59,039 bases of DNA from an uncultured beta proteobacterium (GCA_903844215.1 CAIMSP010000011.1:1-59039), one strand, 5' to 3'; numbered from the stretch's first letter, positions 34,548 through 44,362 are shown. The notes: generated from the sequence alone by a model not told the origin. Numbers and translations are program-made.

Positions 34548-36035
34548 ATGAATTCTTTTGCCGCGCACAGCGAACTCAAATTTGACGGCCGCGCCCTCAT
34601 CAACGGGGTGCGCCGTGCGGCCAGGAGCGGCGCCGTCTTCAACTGCATCTCGCCGGTTGATGGCCGCGTCCTGACCGAGGTGGCGCGCTGCGACCAGGCC
34701 GACGTGGACGACGCGGTGGCTGCGGCGCGCGCGGCCTTTGAGGACCGGCGCTGGCGCGGCCTGGCGCCGGCGCAGCGCAAGCGCATCATGATCGCCTTTG
34801 CCGATCAACTGCTCAAGCACGCGGACGAACTGGCCTTGACCGAAACCCTGGACATGGGCAAGCCGGTGAAGTACGCGCGCGCCGTGGACGTGAACAGCGC
34901 GGCCAACTGCCTGCGCTGGTACGGCGAAGCCGTGGACAAGGTCTATGACGAAATTGCGCCCACGCCCAGCACCGGCCTGGCGCTGATTCAACGTGAACCC
35001 GTGGGCGTGGTGGGCGTCATCGTGCCCTGGAATTACCCCATGATCATGGCCGCCTGGAAGATCGCGCCGGCCCTGGCCGCAGGCAACTCGGTGGTGCTCA
35101 AGCCCAGCGAGAAGTCGCCGCTCACGGCCTTGCGCCTGGCCGAGCTCGCGCTCGAAGCGGGCATCCCGGCGGGCGTGTTCAATGTCGTTCCCGGCTTTGG
35201 CCCCGAGGCCGGCTCACCGCTGGCGCTGCACATGGACGTGGACTGCATCGCCTTCACCGGCTCCACGCGCGTGGGCAAGCAGATCCACGTGATGGCCGGG
35301 CAAAGCAACTTGAAGCGCGCCTGGACCGAACTCGGCGGCAAGTCGCCGAACATCGTTTTTGCCGATTGCCCGAATCTGGATCGCGCCGTCGAGGCCGCTA
35401 TCGGCAGCATCTTTTTCAACCAGGGCGAAAGCTGCAACGCACCCTCGCGCCTGTTCGTGGAGGCCAGCATCAAGGAGGCGTTTCTGGAAAAGGCGCTGGC
35501 GCTGGTGCCGGGCTACGCGCCGGCCAATCCGCTGGACCCGGCCAGCGTCATGGGTGCGATCGTGGACCAGACGCAGATGAATTCGGTGTTGCGCTACATC
35601 GAGCTGGGCAAGAGCGAAGGCGCCAAGCTGATTGCCGGCGGCGAGCAGGCGCTGATGGACACGGGCGGCTGTTACGTGCAGCCGACCATCTTCGACGGCG
35701 TGACGAACGACATGACGATTGCGCGCGAGGAGATCTTCGGACCGGTGTTGTCGGTGCTGTCGTTCACCGATGCCGCCGAGGTGGTGCGCCAGGCGAATGC
35801 CAGTGTCTATGGATTGCAGGCGGCGGTGTGGACGCGCGACATCAACAAGGCCCACGGCGTGGCGCGTGCCTTGCGCGTTGGCACGGTGCACGTGAACCAG
35901 TACGACGAGGACGACATCACGGTGCCGTTCGGCGGCTTCAAGCAAAGCGGCGTGGGGCGCGACAAGTCGCTGCACGCCTTTGACAAGTACACCGAAACCA
36001 AGACCACCTGGATTCGGCTGGACCCGGCGTTTTGA
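34548..36035 (+). CDS. puuC: gamma-glutamyl-gamma-aminobutyraldehyde dehydrogenase
   Basis: A 495-residue aldehyde dehydrogenase closely matching PuuC: GVIVPWNYPMIMAAWK, KPSEKSPLTAL, FTGSTRVG, ELGGKSPNIVF (general-base Glu) and NQGESCNAPSR (nucleophile Cys), with a C-terminal FGGFKQSGVGRDKSLHAFDKY. It would oxidise gamma-glutamyl-aminobutyraldehyde, made by PuuB, to gamma-glutamyl-GABA for PuuD. Its position between the importer and gabT fits the pathway. It is one of three aldehyde dehydrogenase genes in the window; the other two belong to the composite cluster. Confidence 0.85.
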   Translation: MNSFAAHSELKFDGRALINGVRRAARSGAVFNCISPVDGRVLTEVARCDQADVDDAVAAARAAFEDRRWRGLAPAQRKRIMIAFADQLLKHADELALTETLDMGKPVKYARAVDVNSAANCLRWYGEAVDKVYDEIAPTPSTGLALIQREPVGVVGVIVPWNYPMIMAAWKIAPALAAGNSVVLKPSEKSPLTALRLAELALEAGIPAGVFNVVPGFGPEAGSPLALHMDVDCIAFTGSTRVGKQIHVMAGQSNLKRAWTELGGKSPNIVFADCPNLDRAVEAAIGSIFFNQGESCNAPSRLFVEASIKEAFLEKALALVPGYAPANPLDPASVMGAIVDQTQMNSVLRYIELGKSEGAKLIAGGEQALMDTGGCYVQPTIFDGVTNDMTIAREEIFGPVLSVLSFTDAAEVVRQANASVYGLQAAVWTRDINKAHGVARALRVGTVHVNQYDEDDITVPFGGFKQSGVGRDKSLHAFDKYTETKTTWIRLDPAF

Positions 36036-36047
36036 TGGAGTTCCACT

Positions 36048-37226
36048 GTGCTTGATCTGCCCCACTTCGCCACCCTTCACGCGCGGCGCCTGCTGTTCGG
36101 CTTGCTGGGCTTGGGCCTGGCCGCAATGACTCATGCCGAACCCGGCTTGGGCGCACGCAGCGTGCGTGTCGGTGTGATGATGCCGCTGAGCGGCGACCTG
36201 GCGGAAGTCGGCTCGGCTTTTGTTCAGGGTGCGCGTGCCGCTGCGGAAGAAATCAATCGGCAGGGTGGCGTTGCCGGGCGCAAGATTCAACTGCTGCCGC
36301 TGGACACCATGAATGTCGCCGCCGATGCGCTGGAGCAAGTGCGCGACGTGCTGCACGCCAGTGCGTCAGAGGAGCAGGTGTTTGCCCTGCTGGGCACCGT
36401 TGGTTTGCCTAGCGCGCAGGCGGTATTGCCCGAATTGGAAAAATCAGGCATTGCCCTCATTGGCCCACTCACGGGCTTGGTGGCGCACCAGTCCGAGGCG
36501 CGCGACCTGATCTTCCCGGTGCGTCGCCCCGACGAAGAAGTGATTCTGGGTTTGATCAAGCTGCTCGACATCATGGCCGTCAAGCAATTGGCGATCGTGC
36601 ATCCACGCACGCCCGATGCCACGCGTCAGATGAAGATGCTGCGCGACGCGGCCAAGGCCCGCGGCGTGACCGTGGTGGCCCAGGTGGATGTGGGCGACAC
36701 CAACATCGACCTCCGGGCCGAGGTGGCCAAGTTGACCGCAGCGCATCCCGATGTGATCCTCTCCCTGGGCTGGTACCAGATGACCGAAGCCCTGGTGCGT
36801 CAAATGCGCGCCGCCGGCTACAAGGGCTTGTTTGCCACGCACAGCGATGTGGGAACCCTCAGGCTGATGGCCTCGCTCAAGGACATGTCGCGTGGCCTGG
36901 GCGTCGCCAGTGGCATTCCCTCGCCCTACAGCAGCGCGCTGCCGATGGCGCGCGAGTTTCGTGCCGCCATGGAGCATGTGGCCGACGCTGCGCGCAGTCC
37001 GCCGGACGAAGCCTCGTTCGAAGGCTATCTGGCGGTACGCGTGTTTGCCGATGGCCTGCGCCAGCTCGCTGGCAACCCCACACGCAGCGGCCTGAGGCAG
37101 GCGCTGATGGCGCGCCCACTTGATATTTCCGGCCTGGTGTTTGACTATCGCAGCAGTGCCAATCGCGGACTGCAAACACCGAGTAGCCTCTACGTCATGA
37201 CCAGCCAGGGGCGCGTCAGCCAATGA
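36048..37226 (+). CDS. orphan amino-acid-type periplasmic binding protein (LivK-like)
   Basis: A 392-residue type-1 periplasmic binding protein. A signal peptide occupies about 1-30 (cleavage after THA), followed by VRVGVMMPLSGDLAEVG and GGVAGRKIQLLPLD, the opening strands of LivK-like proteins. The start is a GTG 12 bp after the puuC stop, so the two are co-transcribed. No branched-chain amino-acid permease or ATPase genes are present in the window, so it may serve a transporter encoded elsewhere, or act as a sensor. The ligand is unknown; GABA or a gamma-glutamyl compound would fit the setting. Confidence 0.75.
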   Translation: MLDLPHFATLHARRLLFGLLGLGLAAMTHAEPGLGARSVRVGVMMPLSGDLAEVGSAFVQGARAAAEEINRQGGVAGRKIQLLPLDTMNVAADALEQVRDVLHASASEEQVFALLGTVGLPSAQAVLPELEKSGIALIGPLTGLVAHQSEARDLIFPVRRPDEEVILGLIKLLDIMAVKQLAIVHPRTPDATRQMKMLRDAAKARGVTVVAQVDVGDTNIDLRAEVAKLTAAHPDVILSLGWYQMTEALVRQMRAAGYKGLFATHSDVGTLRLMASLKDMSRGLGVASGIPSPYSSALPMAREFRAAMEHVADAARSPPDEASFEGYLAVRVFADGLRQLAGNPTRSGLRQALMARPLDISGLVFDYRSSANRGLQTPSSLYVMTSQGRVSQ

Positions 37227-37278
37227 GGGCGCAGTGGTGTGCCCGCGGGTCAACCCCATTTCATCCCAGGAGTCACTT

Positions 37279-38580
37279 ATGAACGCAGAGATCCCTTTGG
37301 CCACACTGAGTGGCACCCAGGCCAACGCCGAATGGCACGCGCGCCGACTTGCCGCGACGCCGCGCGGCGTCGCCGTCATGGGCGACTTCTTCATCGACCA
37401 TGCCAAGAACGCCGAGTTCTGGGACATCGAGGGTCGCCGCTTCATCGACTTTGCCGGCGGCATCGCAGTGCTCAACACCGGCCACGTCCACCCCAAAGTG
37501 CAAGCCGCGATTGCCGCGCAACTGCAGCGCTTCACGCACAGCTGCTACCAGGTAGTGCCCTACACCGACTACGTGGAACTGGCCGAGCGCATCAATGCCA
37601 TCGTGCCCATTGCCGCAGCCTGCAAGACGGCGTTTTTCTCCACCGGCGCCGAAGCCGTGGAAAACGCCGTGAAGATCGCGCGCTCGTGCACCGGACGCGG
37701 CGGCGTCATTGCCTTTGGTGCTGCCTTCCACGGGCGCAGCCTGTTTGCCGTGTCGCTCACCGGCAAGGTCCAGCCTTACAAGGCCGGTTTTGGCCCGTTT
37801 CCGCCCGAGATCTACCATGTGCCTTACCCGGCGCAAGGCGCTTCGCTGGCGCAAACGAAACACGCGATGGAGCAGCTCTTCAAGTGCGACATCGAGCCCA
37901 GTCGCGTCGCTGCCATCATCTTTGAGCCGGTGCAGGGCGAGGGCGGTTTCAATGTGATCCAGGCCGAGGCCGTGCAGTGGCTGCGCGAACTCTGCGACCA
38001 GCACGGCATCATGCTGATCGCCGACGAAGTGCAGACCGGCTTTGCCCGTACCGGCAAGATGTTTGCCATGGAACATTTCGGCGTGTCGCCCGACATCATG
38101 GTGTTGGCCAAGAGCCTGGCCGGCGGCATGACGCTCTCGGCCGTGGTGGGCAAGACGCAGATCATGGACGCGCCGCATCCCGGCGGCTTGGGCGGCACCT
38201 ACGCCGGCAATCCGCTGGCCGTGGCGGCGTCGCTGGCGGTGCTCAAGGTGATGGACGAGGAACAATTGCCTCAGCGCGCCAAGCGCCTGGGCGATCAACT
38301 GCTGGCGCGCCTGAATGCCGTGCGCGCCACGCAGCCGCGCATCAGCGACGTGCGCGGACTCGGCGCCATGGTGGCCTGCGAACTGGTCGATCCGGCCACG
38401 GGCCAGCCCGACCCCGACTTCACCAAGCGCGTGCAGCAGGCGGCGCTGAAGCAGGGCCTGCTGCTGCTGACCTGCGGCGTCTATGGCAATGTGATCCGCT
38501 TCCTGTTTCCGCTGACGATCGAGGACGCCGTGTTCGAGGAGGCGCTGCTCATCATTGAATGCGCTTTGGCCAGCGTTTAG
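37279..38580 (+). CDS. gabT: 4-aminobutyrate aminotransferase
   Basis: A 433-residue class-III aminotransferase with the GabT markers FIDFAGGIAVLNTGH, FSTGAEAVENAVKIAR, EPVQGEGGFNV, IADEVQTGFARTG (PLP Asp) and LAKSLAGGM (Schiff-base Lys). It would transaminate GABA with 2-oxoglutarate to succinate semialdehyde and glutamate, the final nitrogen-releasing step after PuuD. The ATG at 37279 has CAGGAG as SD; earlier in-frame codons lack one. A 5-aminovalerate aminotransferase is the closest alternative. Confidence 0.85.
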   Translation: MNAEIPLATLSGTQANAEWHARRLAATPRGVAVMGDFFIDHAKNAEFWDIEGRRFIDFAGGIAVLNTGHVHPKVQAAIAAQLQRFTHSCYQVVPYTDYVELAERINAIVPIAAACKTAFFSTGAEAVENAVKIARSCTGRGGVIAFGAAFHGRSLFAVSLTGKVQPYKAGFGPFPPEIYHVPYPAQGASLAQTKHAMEQLFKCDIEPSRVAAIIFEPVQGEGGFNVIQAEAVQWLRELCDQHGIMLIADEVQTGFARTGKMFAMEHFGVSPDIMVLAKSLAGGMTLSAVVGKTQIMDAPHPGGLGGTYAGNPLAVAASLAVLKVMDEEQLPQRAKRLGDQLLARLNAVRATQPRISDVRGLGAMVACELVDPATGQPDPDFTKRVQQAALKQGLLLLTCGVYGNVIRFLFPLTIEDAVFEEALLIIECALASV

Positions 38581-38590
38581 TGCCCAAACC

Positions 38591-39922
38591 ATGACCATGA
38601 TCCAAGCCACCATCGAGCGCCTGAGCGCCCAGGGCATTCACTTGGTGCTGACGCAGTTTTGCGATATCCACGGCGTGGCCAAGGGCAAACTCGTGCCGCT
38701 GCGCAATTTGCGCGACTGGGTCGAAGTGGGCGCCGGCTTTTCCGGGCCGAGCATCTGGGGTACGGGCCTGCCACGTTATGGCGCGCGCAGCGAATATTAC
38801 GGCCGAGTGCAAGTCGAGAGCCTGCGACCCTTGCCCTTCATGCCCGGCGTGGCGCACGCCGTGTGTGACGGCTTTGCCGGTGGCGCGCCGCTGGACACGT
38901 GTTCGCGCCAAGTGCTGCGGCGGCAAGTGGAGCGCTTGAGCGCGCGCGGCTGGAAACTCTGGGTCGGGATCGAGCCTGAGTTCTTCCTGTTGCGCCAGGA
39001 CGCGCAAGGCCACTGGCGCGTGGGCGACGCGGCCGACCAGTTGGACAAGCCGTCCTACGATCTCAAGTCCATTCTCCGCAACCAGGCCTTCCTGGACGAC
39101 ATGCGCCAGACGCTGGAGGCCTTGGGCTTTGAGCTGCAGCAGATCGACCACGAAGACGCCAACGGCCAGTACGAGATCAACTACCGCTTTGACGACGCAC
39201 TGGCTGCGGCCGACCGCTACATGCTGTTCAAGCTCGCGGCGCACGCGGTGGCGCAAAGGCATGGTCAGCACTTCAGTTGCATGCCCAAGCCACTGGCGCA
39301 CGCGCCCGGCAGCGGCCTGCATTTCCACTTGAGCATCACCGACGCGCAGGGCCAACCGGTGTTTGCGCAGGCCAGCGACCCCTTGGGCCTGAGCCCCCAG
39401 GGCTACGCCTTCGCCGCCGGTCTGTTGCAGCACGCCGACGCCTTGAGCGCACTGTGCGCGCCCAGCGTCAACAGCTACAAGCGCCTCGCCGCCAGCGCCA
39501 GCATCTCCGGCACCACCTGGTCGCCGGTGTGGAAATCCCTGGGGTTCAACAACCGCACCTGTCTGGTACGCACCGTGGCCGAGCGCCTGGAGTGGCGCCT
39601 GCCCGATCCTTCGTGCAACGTCTATGCGGCGATCGCCGCCACGCTGGCCGCGGGCCTGCGGGGTGTTGACGAAGGCCTGAGGGCGCCCGTAGCCTGCGAC
39701 GGCGACCTGTACCAACACCGGGCCGCCGGGGGCTCCATGCCCGACCCATTGCCGCGTGACCTGCGTGCCGCGCTTGATGCGCTGCAGGCCGACAGCGTGC
39801 TGCGCGAGTTAGTGGGCGTCGCCTTTTGCGACGAGTTCCTGCAGCTCAAGAACGCCGAGTGGGCGTCTTATTCCAGCCACGTGAGCGACTGGGAACTGCA
39901 ACGCTACGCGGTCGCGTTCTGA
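38591..39922 (+). CDS. glnT: type III glutamine synthetase family protein (GlnT-like)
   Basis: A 443-residue ligase from a different branch than the two PuuA-like proteins. It has FCDIHGVAKGKLVPL near the N terminus, GIEPEFFLL, the strongly diagnostic DHEDANGQYEINYRFDDAL, MPKPLAHAPGSGLHFHLS and DPSCNVYAAIAATLAAG. This is the GlnT/gamma-glutamylmethylamide synthetase group. It probably joins glutamate to ammonia or a small amine such as methylamine or ethylamine. It is 10 bp after gabT, so in the same operon. The last base of its TGA stop begins a perfect inverted repeat. Confidence 0.78.
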   Translation: MTMIQATIERLSAQGIHLVLTQFCDIHGVAKGKLVPLRNLRDWVEVGAGFSGPSIWGTGLPRYGARSEYYGRVQVESLRPLPFMPGVAHAVCDGFAGGAPLDTCSRQVLRRQVERLSARGWKLWVGIEPEFFLLRQDAQGHWRVGDAADQLDKPSYDLKSILRNQAFLDDMRQTLEALGFELQQIDHEDANGQYEINYRFDDALAAADRYMLFKLAAHAVAQRHGQHFSCMPKPLAHAPGSGLHFHLSITDAQGQPVFAQASDPLGLSPQGYAFAAGLLQHADALSALCAPSVNSYKRLAASASISGTTWSPVWKSLGFNNRTCLVRTVAERLEWRLPDPSCNVYAAIAATLAAGLRGVDEGLRAPVACDGDLYQHRAAGGSMPDPLPRDLRAALDALQADSVLRELVGVAFCDEFLQLKNAEWASYSSHVSDWELQRYAVAF

Positions 39923-39961
39923 ATTTCTTATTGCAAAATCCTAATTTCACAATAAGAAATT
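39922..39961 (+). terminator. perfect 12-bp inverted repeat at the glnT stop
   Basis: AATTTCTTATTG (39922-39933) and CAATAAGAAATT (39950-39961) are exact complements with a 16-base spacer, AT-rich and overlapping the stop codon by one base. It could be an operator for aceA or an AT-rich transcript end. TTATTGCAA within it also resembles the element at 14611. Confidence 0.45.
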
Positions 39962-40060
39962 ATGAAATGCTGCAGCGCAAGAAAATTTCTCAATACGGGA
40001 AATTGAATTTCACATAGAGGTATTGCAATCGTAAGTTGTTGAAAAATAAAGATTAAATTT

Positions 40061-40105
40061 GTCTCTTGTATAAGACATAAGATTTTCACAAGTCTTATAG
40101 AAGAC
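40061..40105 (+). promoter_or_regulatory. aceA promoter with paired GTCT...AGAC operators
   Basis: Two palindromes precede aceA: GTCTCTTGTATAAGAC (40061-40076) and GTCTTATAGAAGAC (40092-40105), starts 31 bp apart (about three helical turns) and each followed by ATA. The whole gap 39923-40170 is strongly AT-rich. The layout suggests two dimers binding the same face of DNA to control isocitrate lyase. The regulator is not in the window. Confidence 0.5.
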
Positions 40106-40170
40106 ATAGAATTAGCCTGTCGCCATCGCTTTCTGATGCGAATTTTTCAATCAACGTACGGAGTGACCCC

Positions 40171-41487
40171 ATGCCAAACTTCACTGAACAACTGAGCCGC
40201 GCGCAACAAATCGCCGCCCTGGAAAAAGACTGGGCTACCAACCCCCGCTGGAAGGGCATCAAGCGCGGCTACACGGCGGCCGACGTGGTGCGCCTGCGCG
40301 GCTCGTTCCCAATCGAACACACGCTGGCGCGTCGCGGTGCCGAAAAGCTGTGGGATTTGCTCGCCACCGAGCCCTACGTCGCCACCATGGGCGCGCTCAC
40401 CGGCGGCCAGGCAATGCAACAGGTCAAGGCCGGCATCAAGGCCATCTATCTGTCGGGCTGGCAAGTGGCGGCCGACGCCAACACCTCGGCTTCCATGTAC
40501 CCCGATCAATCGCTGTACGCCGTGGACTCCGTGCCCCAGGTGGTCGAGCGCATCAACAACACGTTCCGCCGTGCCGACGAGATCCAGCACAGCAAGGGCA
40601 TCGACGTGGGCGACGCTGGCTATATCGACAACTTCGTGCCCATCGTGGCCGACGCTGAAGCCGGATTTGGCGGCGTGCTCAATGCCTTCGAACTGATGAA
40701 GAACATGATCAAGTCGGGTGCGGCGGCGGTGCACTGGGAAGACCAGTTGGCCTCGGTGAAGAAGTGCGGCCACATGGGCGGCAAGGTGCTGGTGCCCACG
40801 AACGAAGGCTGCCAAAAGCTCATCGCGGCGCGCATGGCTGCCGACGTTTGCGGCGTGCCCACGATCGTGATCGCGCGCACCGACGCTGAAGCCGCCGACC
40901 TGCTGACCAGCGACTACGACGAGCGCGACAAACCCTTCCTCACCGGCGAACGCACAGCCGAAGGCTTCTACAAGACGCGCAAGGGCATGGATCAGGCCGT
41001 GGCCCGCGCCGTGGCCTACGCCGACTACGCCGATCTGGTGTGGTGCGAAACCGGCACGCCCGATCTGGAATTCGCGAAGAAGTTTGCCGACGCCGTGCAC
41101 AAGGTGCACCCCGGCAAGATGCTGGCCTACAACTGCTCGCCTTCCTTCAACTGGAAGAAGAACCTGGACGATGCGACCATCGCCAAGTTCCAGCGTGAAC
41201 TTGGCGCCATGGGCTACAAGTACCAGTTCATCACGCTGGCTGGCATCCACTCGATGTGGTTCCACATGTTCGACCTGGCGCAAGACTACGCCAAGCGCGG
41301 CATGACCGCCTACGTGGAAAAACTGCAGCAGCCCGAGTTTGAAGCGCGGGAACGTGGCTACACCTTTGTGTCGCACCAGCAGGAAGTGGGCACGGGCTAC
41401 TTCGACGACGTCACCACGGCGATCCAGGGCGGTAAGTCCAACGTGACCGCGCTCACGGGTTCCACCGAAGAAGAGCAGTTCCACTAG
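40171..41487 (+). CDS. aceA: isocitrate lyase
   Basis: A 438-residue isocitrate lyase, the usual length for proteobacterial enzymes. The active-site loop [14 protein letters not shown] (about 197-210) with the catalytic Cys is intact, as are [21 protein letters not shown] (metal site), YNCSPSFNW and [11 protein letters not shown]. It splits isocitrate to glyoxylate and succinate in the glyoxylate shunt, needed for growth on acetate and C2-yielding substrates. It stands alone, with its own regulated promoter and a strong terminator. No malate synthase gene is in the window. Confidence 0.95.
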   Translation: MPNFTEQLSRAQQIAALEKDWATNPRWKGIKRGYTAADVVRLRGSFPIEHTLARRGAEKLWDLLATEPYVATMGALTGGQAMQQVKAGIKAIYLSGWQVAADANTSASMYPDQSLYAVDSVPQVVERINNTFRRADEIQHSKGIDVGDAGYIDNFVPIVADAEAGFGGVLNAFELMKNMIKSGAAAVHWEDQLASVKKCGHMGGKVLVPTNEGCQKLIAARMAADVCGVPTIVIARTDAEAADLLTSDYDERDKPFLTGERTAEGFYKTRKGMDQAVARAVAYADYADLVWCETGTPDLEFAKKFADAVHKVHPGKMLAYNCSPSFNWKKNLDDATIAKFQRELGAMGYKYQFITLAGIHSMWFHMFDLAQDYAKRGMTAYVEKLQQPEFEARERGYTFVSHQQEVGTGYFDDVTTAIQGGKSNVTALTGSTEEEQFH

Positions 41488-41539
41488 GCTGCGCTAGCCA
41501 AATCATCCGAGCTGATCGGATGGTGGCAGGAGAGATCCG

Positions 41540-41578
41540 GCCCCGACCCGCTGTAGATGGCGAGTCGGGGCTTTTTTT
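41540..41578 (+). terminator. rho-independent terminator of aceA
   Basis: GCCCCGAC (41540-41547) and GTCGGGGC (41564-41571) pair perfectly, with CGC/GCG extending the stem, followed by seven T residues. A second small hairpin, CATCCGA/TCGGATG, precedes it at about 41505-41523. This is the clearest intrinsic terminator in the window. Confidence 0.85.
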
Positions 41579-41659
41579 CGCCTTGCTGCAGGCCAGCACA
41601 AAGCGCGTTGGTGAAGCGCCGCCCTGCGCCATGGCAAGGGCTTTCGAAAATGTATCCAG

Positions 41660-41720
41660 TTGTCACAAAGTGTGATAAATTTGAACATCAAATGCTCATT
41701 CGAAACACTTGTCACAGGGA
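41660..41720 (+). promoter_or_regulatory. TTGTCACA repeats upstream of small ORFs
   Basis: TTGTCACA occurs around 41660 next to TGTGATAA, forming an imperfect palindrome, and again around 41709 immediately before an AGGGAGG ribosome-binding site. The stretch is AT-rich compared with its flanks. It looks like a regulated promoter for the two small coupled ORFs that follow. Confidence 0.35.
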
Positions 41721-41725
41721 GGCAC

Positions 41726-41899
41726 ATGGCGGGAAAATACACCAGCACGCAAGCGTTGGGGTCTTGCGTTGATGCGCAAAGACGCGTTGACGACCCTGGT
41801 TGCCGGCCCAGTCCATGTGGCCAATGCATGGACGCCGCAGTGCCAGGCTGCAACGCCATGCCAGCGTGGGACGAACCTAGTCTAAGGAGACCGTCATGA
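41726..41899 (+). CDS. small cysteine-rich ORF (uncertain)
   Basis: A 57-residue ORF with a strong SD (AGGGAGG) seven bases before its ATG. It holds five cysteines, including CRPSPCGQC, that could bind a metal. Its stop overlaps the next ORF's start (ATGA). I do not recognise it. The good SD and the coupling argue for a real gene; the odd composition argues against. Confidence 0.35.
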   Translation: MAGKYTSTQALGSCVDAQRRVDDPGCRPSPCGQCMDAAVPGCNAMPAWDEPSLRRPS

Positions 41900-42267
41900 C
41901 CGAAAGCCAACACCCGCAGCAGGACGAGCAAGCTGCCGAACCGCCTTGGGAAGACACCATACCGATGGGCAATCCGCAACCGCAGCACCACAGCGCGGCG
42001 CACCGCCATCGCCGGCACGTCGTGGCCAACACGGTGCAGGCGATCCGCAATGCATTGAGTTGGGTGTCGCGGGCCGTTTTCAATCGATCCAGACGCCATG
42101 CCCAACGAAGGAGAGCGCACGCGCTGAAGCGGCGCCAAGGCCTGCCCAACCTGCAGCACAGGACCGAGCGGCACACCCACGGCAGGCGATATCTCACCCG
42201 GCGTCAAGACGACCGTGCGTATCTGGGTTCGGTCATGGGTGGATCCAAGGCGGGCCGGGCTGCGTGA
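41896..42267 (+). CDS. small basic hypothetical ORF (uncertain)
   Basis: A 123-residue ORF starting with an ATGA overlap and preceded by AAGGAG. The first 65 codons have the third-position GC bias of real genes here ([12 protein letters not shown]..., then an amphipathic [15 protein letters not shown] helix). The rest is very rich in Arg and His and looks like out-of-frame sequence, so a frameshift near 42085 is possible, after which a short frame would end at 42124. I do not recognise the protein. No other gene is seen between aceA and thrS. Confidence 0.35.
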   Translation: MTESQHPQQDEQAAEPPWEDTIPMGNPQPQHHSAAHRHRRHVVANTVQAIRNALSWVSRAVFNRSRRHAQRRRAHALKRRQGLPNLQHRTERHTHGRRYLTRRQDDRAYLGSVMGGSKAGRAA

Positions 42268-42436
42268 AACTGAGGGTAAGACCGCAGTCATAAGCTCCAA
42301 GCCTTGGACCCCAAGCTGCTTTTTTGAAGACGGGTGCGAGACCCGAGTGAGGGGCGGCGCCGACGCGCTGACGGCGGCTAAAATCATTCCTTTGTCAGCA
42401 AGGCGCGGTACGAGCCGCGCTTTTCCTTTTTTCATC

Positions 42437-44341
42437 ATGATCTACATCACTCTTCCCGACGGCTCCAAACGCGAATTTCCAGGACCGGTCACAGTGGCTG
42501 AAGTGGCGGCCTCGATTGGCGCCGGGCTGGCCAAGGCGGCGCTGGGCGGCAAGCTTGACGGCAAGCTGGTGGACACCAGCCATGCCATCGGCACCGATGC
42601 CACGCTCGCCATCGTCACAGCCAAGGACGCCGACGGGCTCGAGCTGATTCGCCACTCAACCGCGCACTTGCTGGCCTACGCAGTGAAGGAGTTGTTTCCC
42701 GATGCGCAGGTGACGATCGGGCCCGTGATCGAGAACGGTTTCTTCTACGACTTTTCCTACAAGCGCCCGTTCACGCCTGAAGACCTGACGGCGATCGAGC
42801 GCAAGATGGCCAATCTGGCCGACAAGGACGAGCCGGTGACGCGCCGCGTGCTGCCGCGCGACCAGGCGATCGAACACTTCAAGAGTCTGGGCGAGCACTA
42901 CAAGGCCGAGATCATCGGCAGCATTCCCGCAGGCGAGGATGTGTCGCTGTACCGCGAAGGCAAGTTTGAAGACCTGTGCCGCGGCCCGCATGTGCCCAGC
43001 ACCGGCAAGCTCAAACACTTCAAGTTGATGAAATTGGCCGGCGCCTACTGGCGCGGCGACCACAAGAACGAGATGCTGCAACGCATCTACGGCACGGCCT
43101 GGGCCACGAAGGACGAGCTGCAACAACATTTGACGATGCTGGAAGAGGCCGAGAAGCGCGACCACCGCAAGCTCGGGCGCGAACTCGACCTGTTCCATAT
43201 CGACGACCACGCGCCCGGTCTGGTGTTCTGGCATCCCAAGGGCTGGACCGTGTGGCAGGGCGTGGAGCAGTACATGCGCCAGGTCTACCGGGACAACGGC
43301 TACCTCGAAGTCAAGGCCCCGCAGTTGCTGGACAAGTCGCTGTGGGAGAAGACGGGACACTGGGACAAGTACCGCGAGAACATGTTCACTACCGAGTCGG
43401 AGAAGCGCGACTACGCGCTCAAGCCGATGAATTGCCCAGGCCATATCCTGATCTTCAAGCAGGGCATCAAGAGCTACCGCGACCTCCCTTTGCGCTACGG
43501 CGAGTTCGGCCAGTGCCACCGCAACGAGGCCACGGGCGGGCTGCACGGCATCATGCGCGTGCGCGGCTTCACGCAGGACGACGGCCACATCTTTTGCACC
43601 GAAGAGCAGATCCTCGACGAGTGCGTCAACTACACCGCGCTGCTGCAAAAGGTTTACGCCGACTTCGGCTTCAAGAACATCATCTACAAAGTGGCCACGC
43701 GCCCCGAGAAGCGCATCGGCAGCGACGAGAGTTGGGACAAGGCCGAGTTCGCGGTGATGGAAGCGCTGCGCCGCTCCGGGTGCGAGTTCGAGGTGTCGGT
43801 CGGCGACGGCGCCTTCTACGGACCCAAAATCGAATACACGCTGAAAGACGCGATCGGCCGCCAGTGGCAGTGCGGCACGATGCAGGTGGACTTCTTCATG
43901 ACCGAACGTCTGGACGCTGAATATGTGGGTGAAGACAGCGCGCGTCATCGCCCCGTGATGCTGCACCGCGCGATCGTCGGCAGCCTGGAGCGCTTTATCG
44001 GAATCCTGATCGAAGAGCATGCCGGCGCCTTGCCCACCTGGCTGGCGCCGGTGCAGGTGGCGGTGCTCAATATCACCGATTCCCAGGCGGAATACTGTCG
44101 TGAAATAGCCAAAACTCTGCAAAATCAAGGGCTTAGAGTCGATCTGGATCTGCGCAACGAGAAAATCACGTATAAAATACGCGAGCATTCAATGCAGAAG
44201 CTCCCTTATATCCTGGTCGTAGGCGACAAGGAAAAGGCCGCTGGCGCTGTTGCGGTGCGCGCCCGAGGCAATTTGGACCTTGGTGTGATGTCACTCGAAG
44301 CGTTCGCGCAAAAAATCTCGGCCGACATTGCAAGCAAATAG
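42437..44341 (+). CDS. thrS: threonyl-tRNA synthetase
   Basis: A 634-residue class-II synthetase that charges tRNA-Thr. It has an N-terminal TGS domain (about 1-60), an editing domain with HSTAHLL and [11 protein letters not shown], a catalytic domain with MNCPGH (zinc Cys near 333), [13 protein letters not shown] and [11 protein letters not shown], and a C-terminal anticodon-binding domain from about 535. The start MIYITLPDG matches the family; longer in-frame upstream sequence lacks an SD. It is the first of the translation operon, and infC follows 21 bp after its stop. Confidence 0.95.
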   Translation: MIYITLPDGSKREFPGPVTVAEVAASIGAGLAKAALGGKLDGKLVDTSHAIGTDATLAIVTAKDADGLELIRHSTAHLLAYAVKELFPDAQVTIGPVIENGFFYDFSYKRPFTPEDLTAIERKMANLADKDEPVTRRVLPRDQAIEHFKSLGEHYKAEIIGSIPAGEDVSLYREGKFEDLCRGPHVPSTGKLKHFKLMKLAGAYWRGDHKNEMLQRIYGTAWATKDELQQHLTMLEEAEKRDHRKLGRELDLFHIDDHAPGLVFWHPKGWTVWQGVEQYMRQVYRDNGYLEVKAPQLLDKSLWEKTGHWDKYRENMFTTESEKRDYALKPMNCPGHILIFKQGIKSYRDLPLRYGEFGQCHRNEATGGLHGIMRVRGFTQDDGHIFCTEEQILDECVNYTALLQKVYADFGFKNIIYKVATRPEKRIGSDESWDKAEFAVMEALRRSGCEFEVSVGDGAFYGPKIEYTLKDAIGRQWQCGTMQVDFFMTERLDAEYVGEDSARHRPVMLHRAIVGSLERFIGILIEEHAGALPTWLAPVQVAVLNITDSQAEYCREIAKTLQNQGLRVDLDLRNEKITYKIREHSMQKLPYILVVGDKEKAAGAVAVRARGNLDLGVMSLEAFAQKISADIASK

Positions 44342-44362
44342 TTTTTTTTAAGGATTGAAGCC

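Noticed and set aside
41505-41580. Glycine-riboswitch-like text (GGCAGGAGAGA) after aceA
   Set aside because: The second conserved half of the aptamer (the CCGAAGG and CTCTCAGG segments) is missing, and the following hairpin is a simple terminator.
42215-42436. N-terminal extension of thrS
   Set aside because: The extra 74 residues lack an SD and any similarity to the TGS domain; MIYITLPDG at 42437 is the family start.
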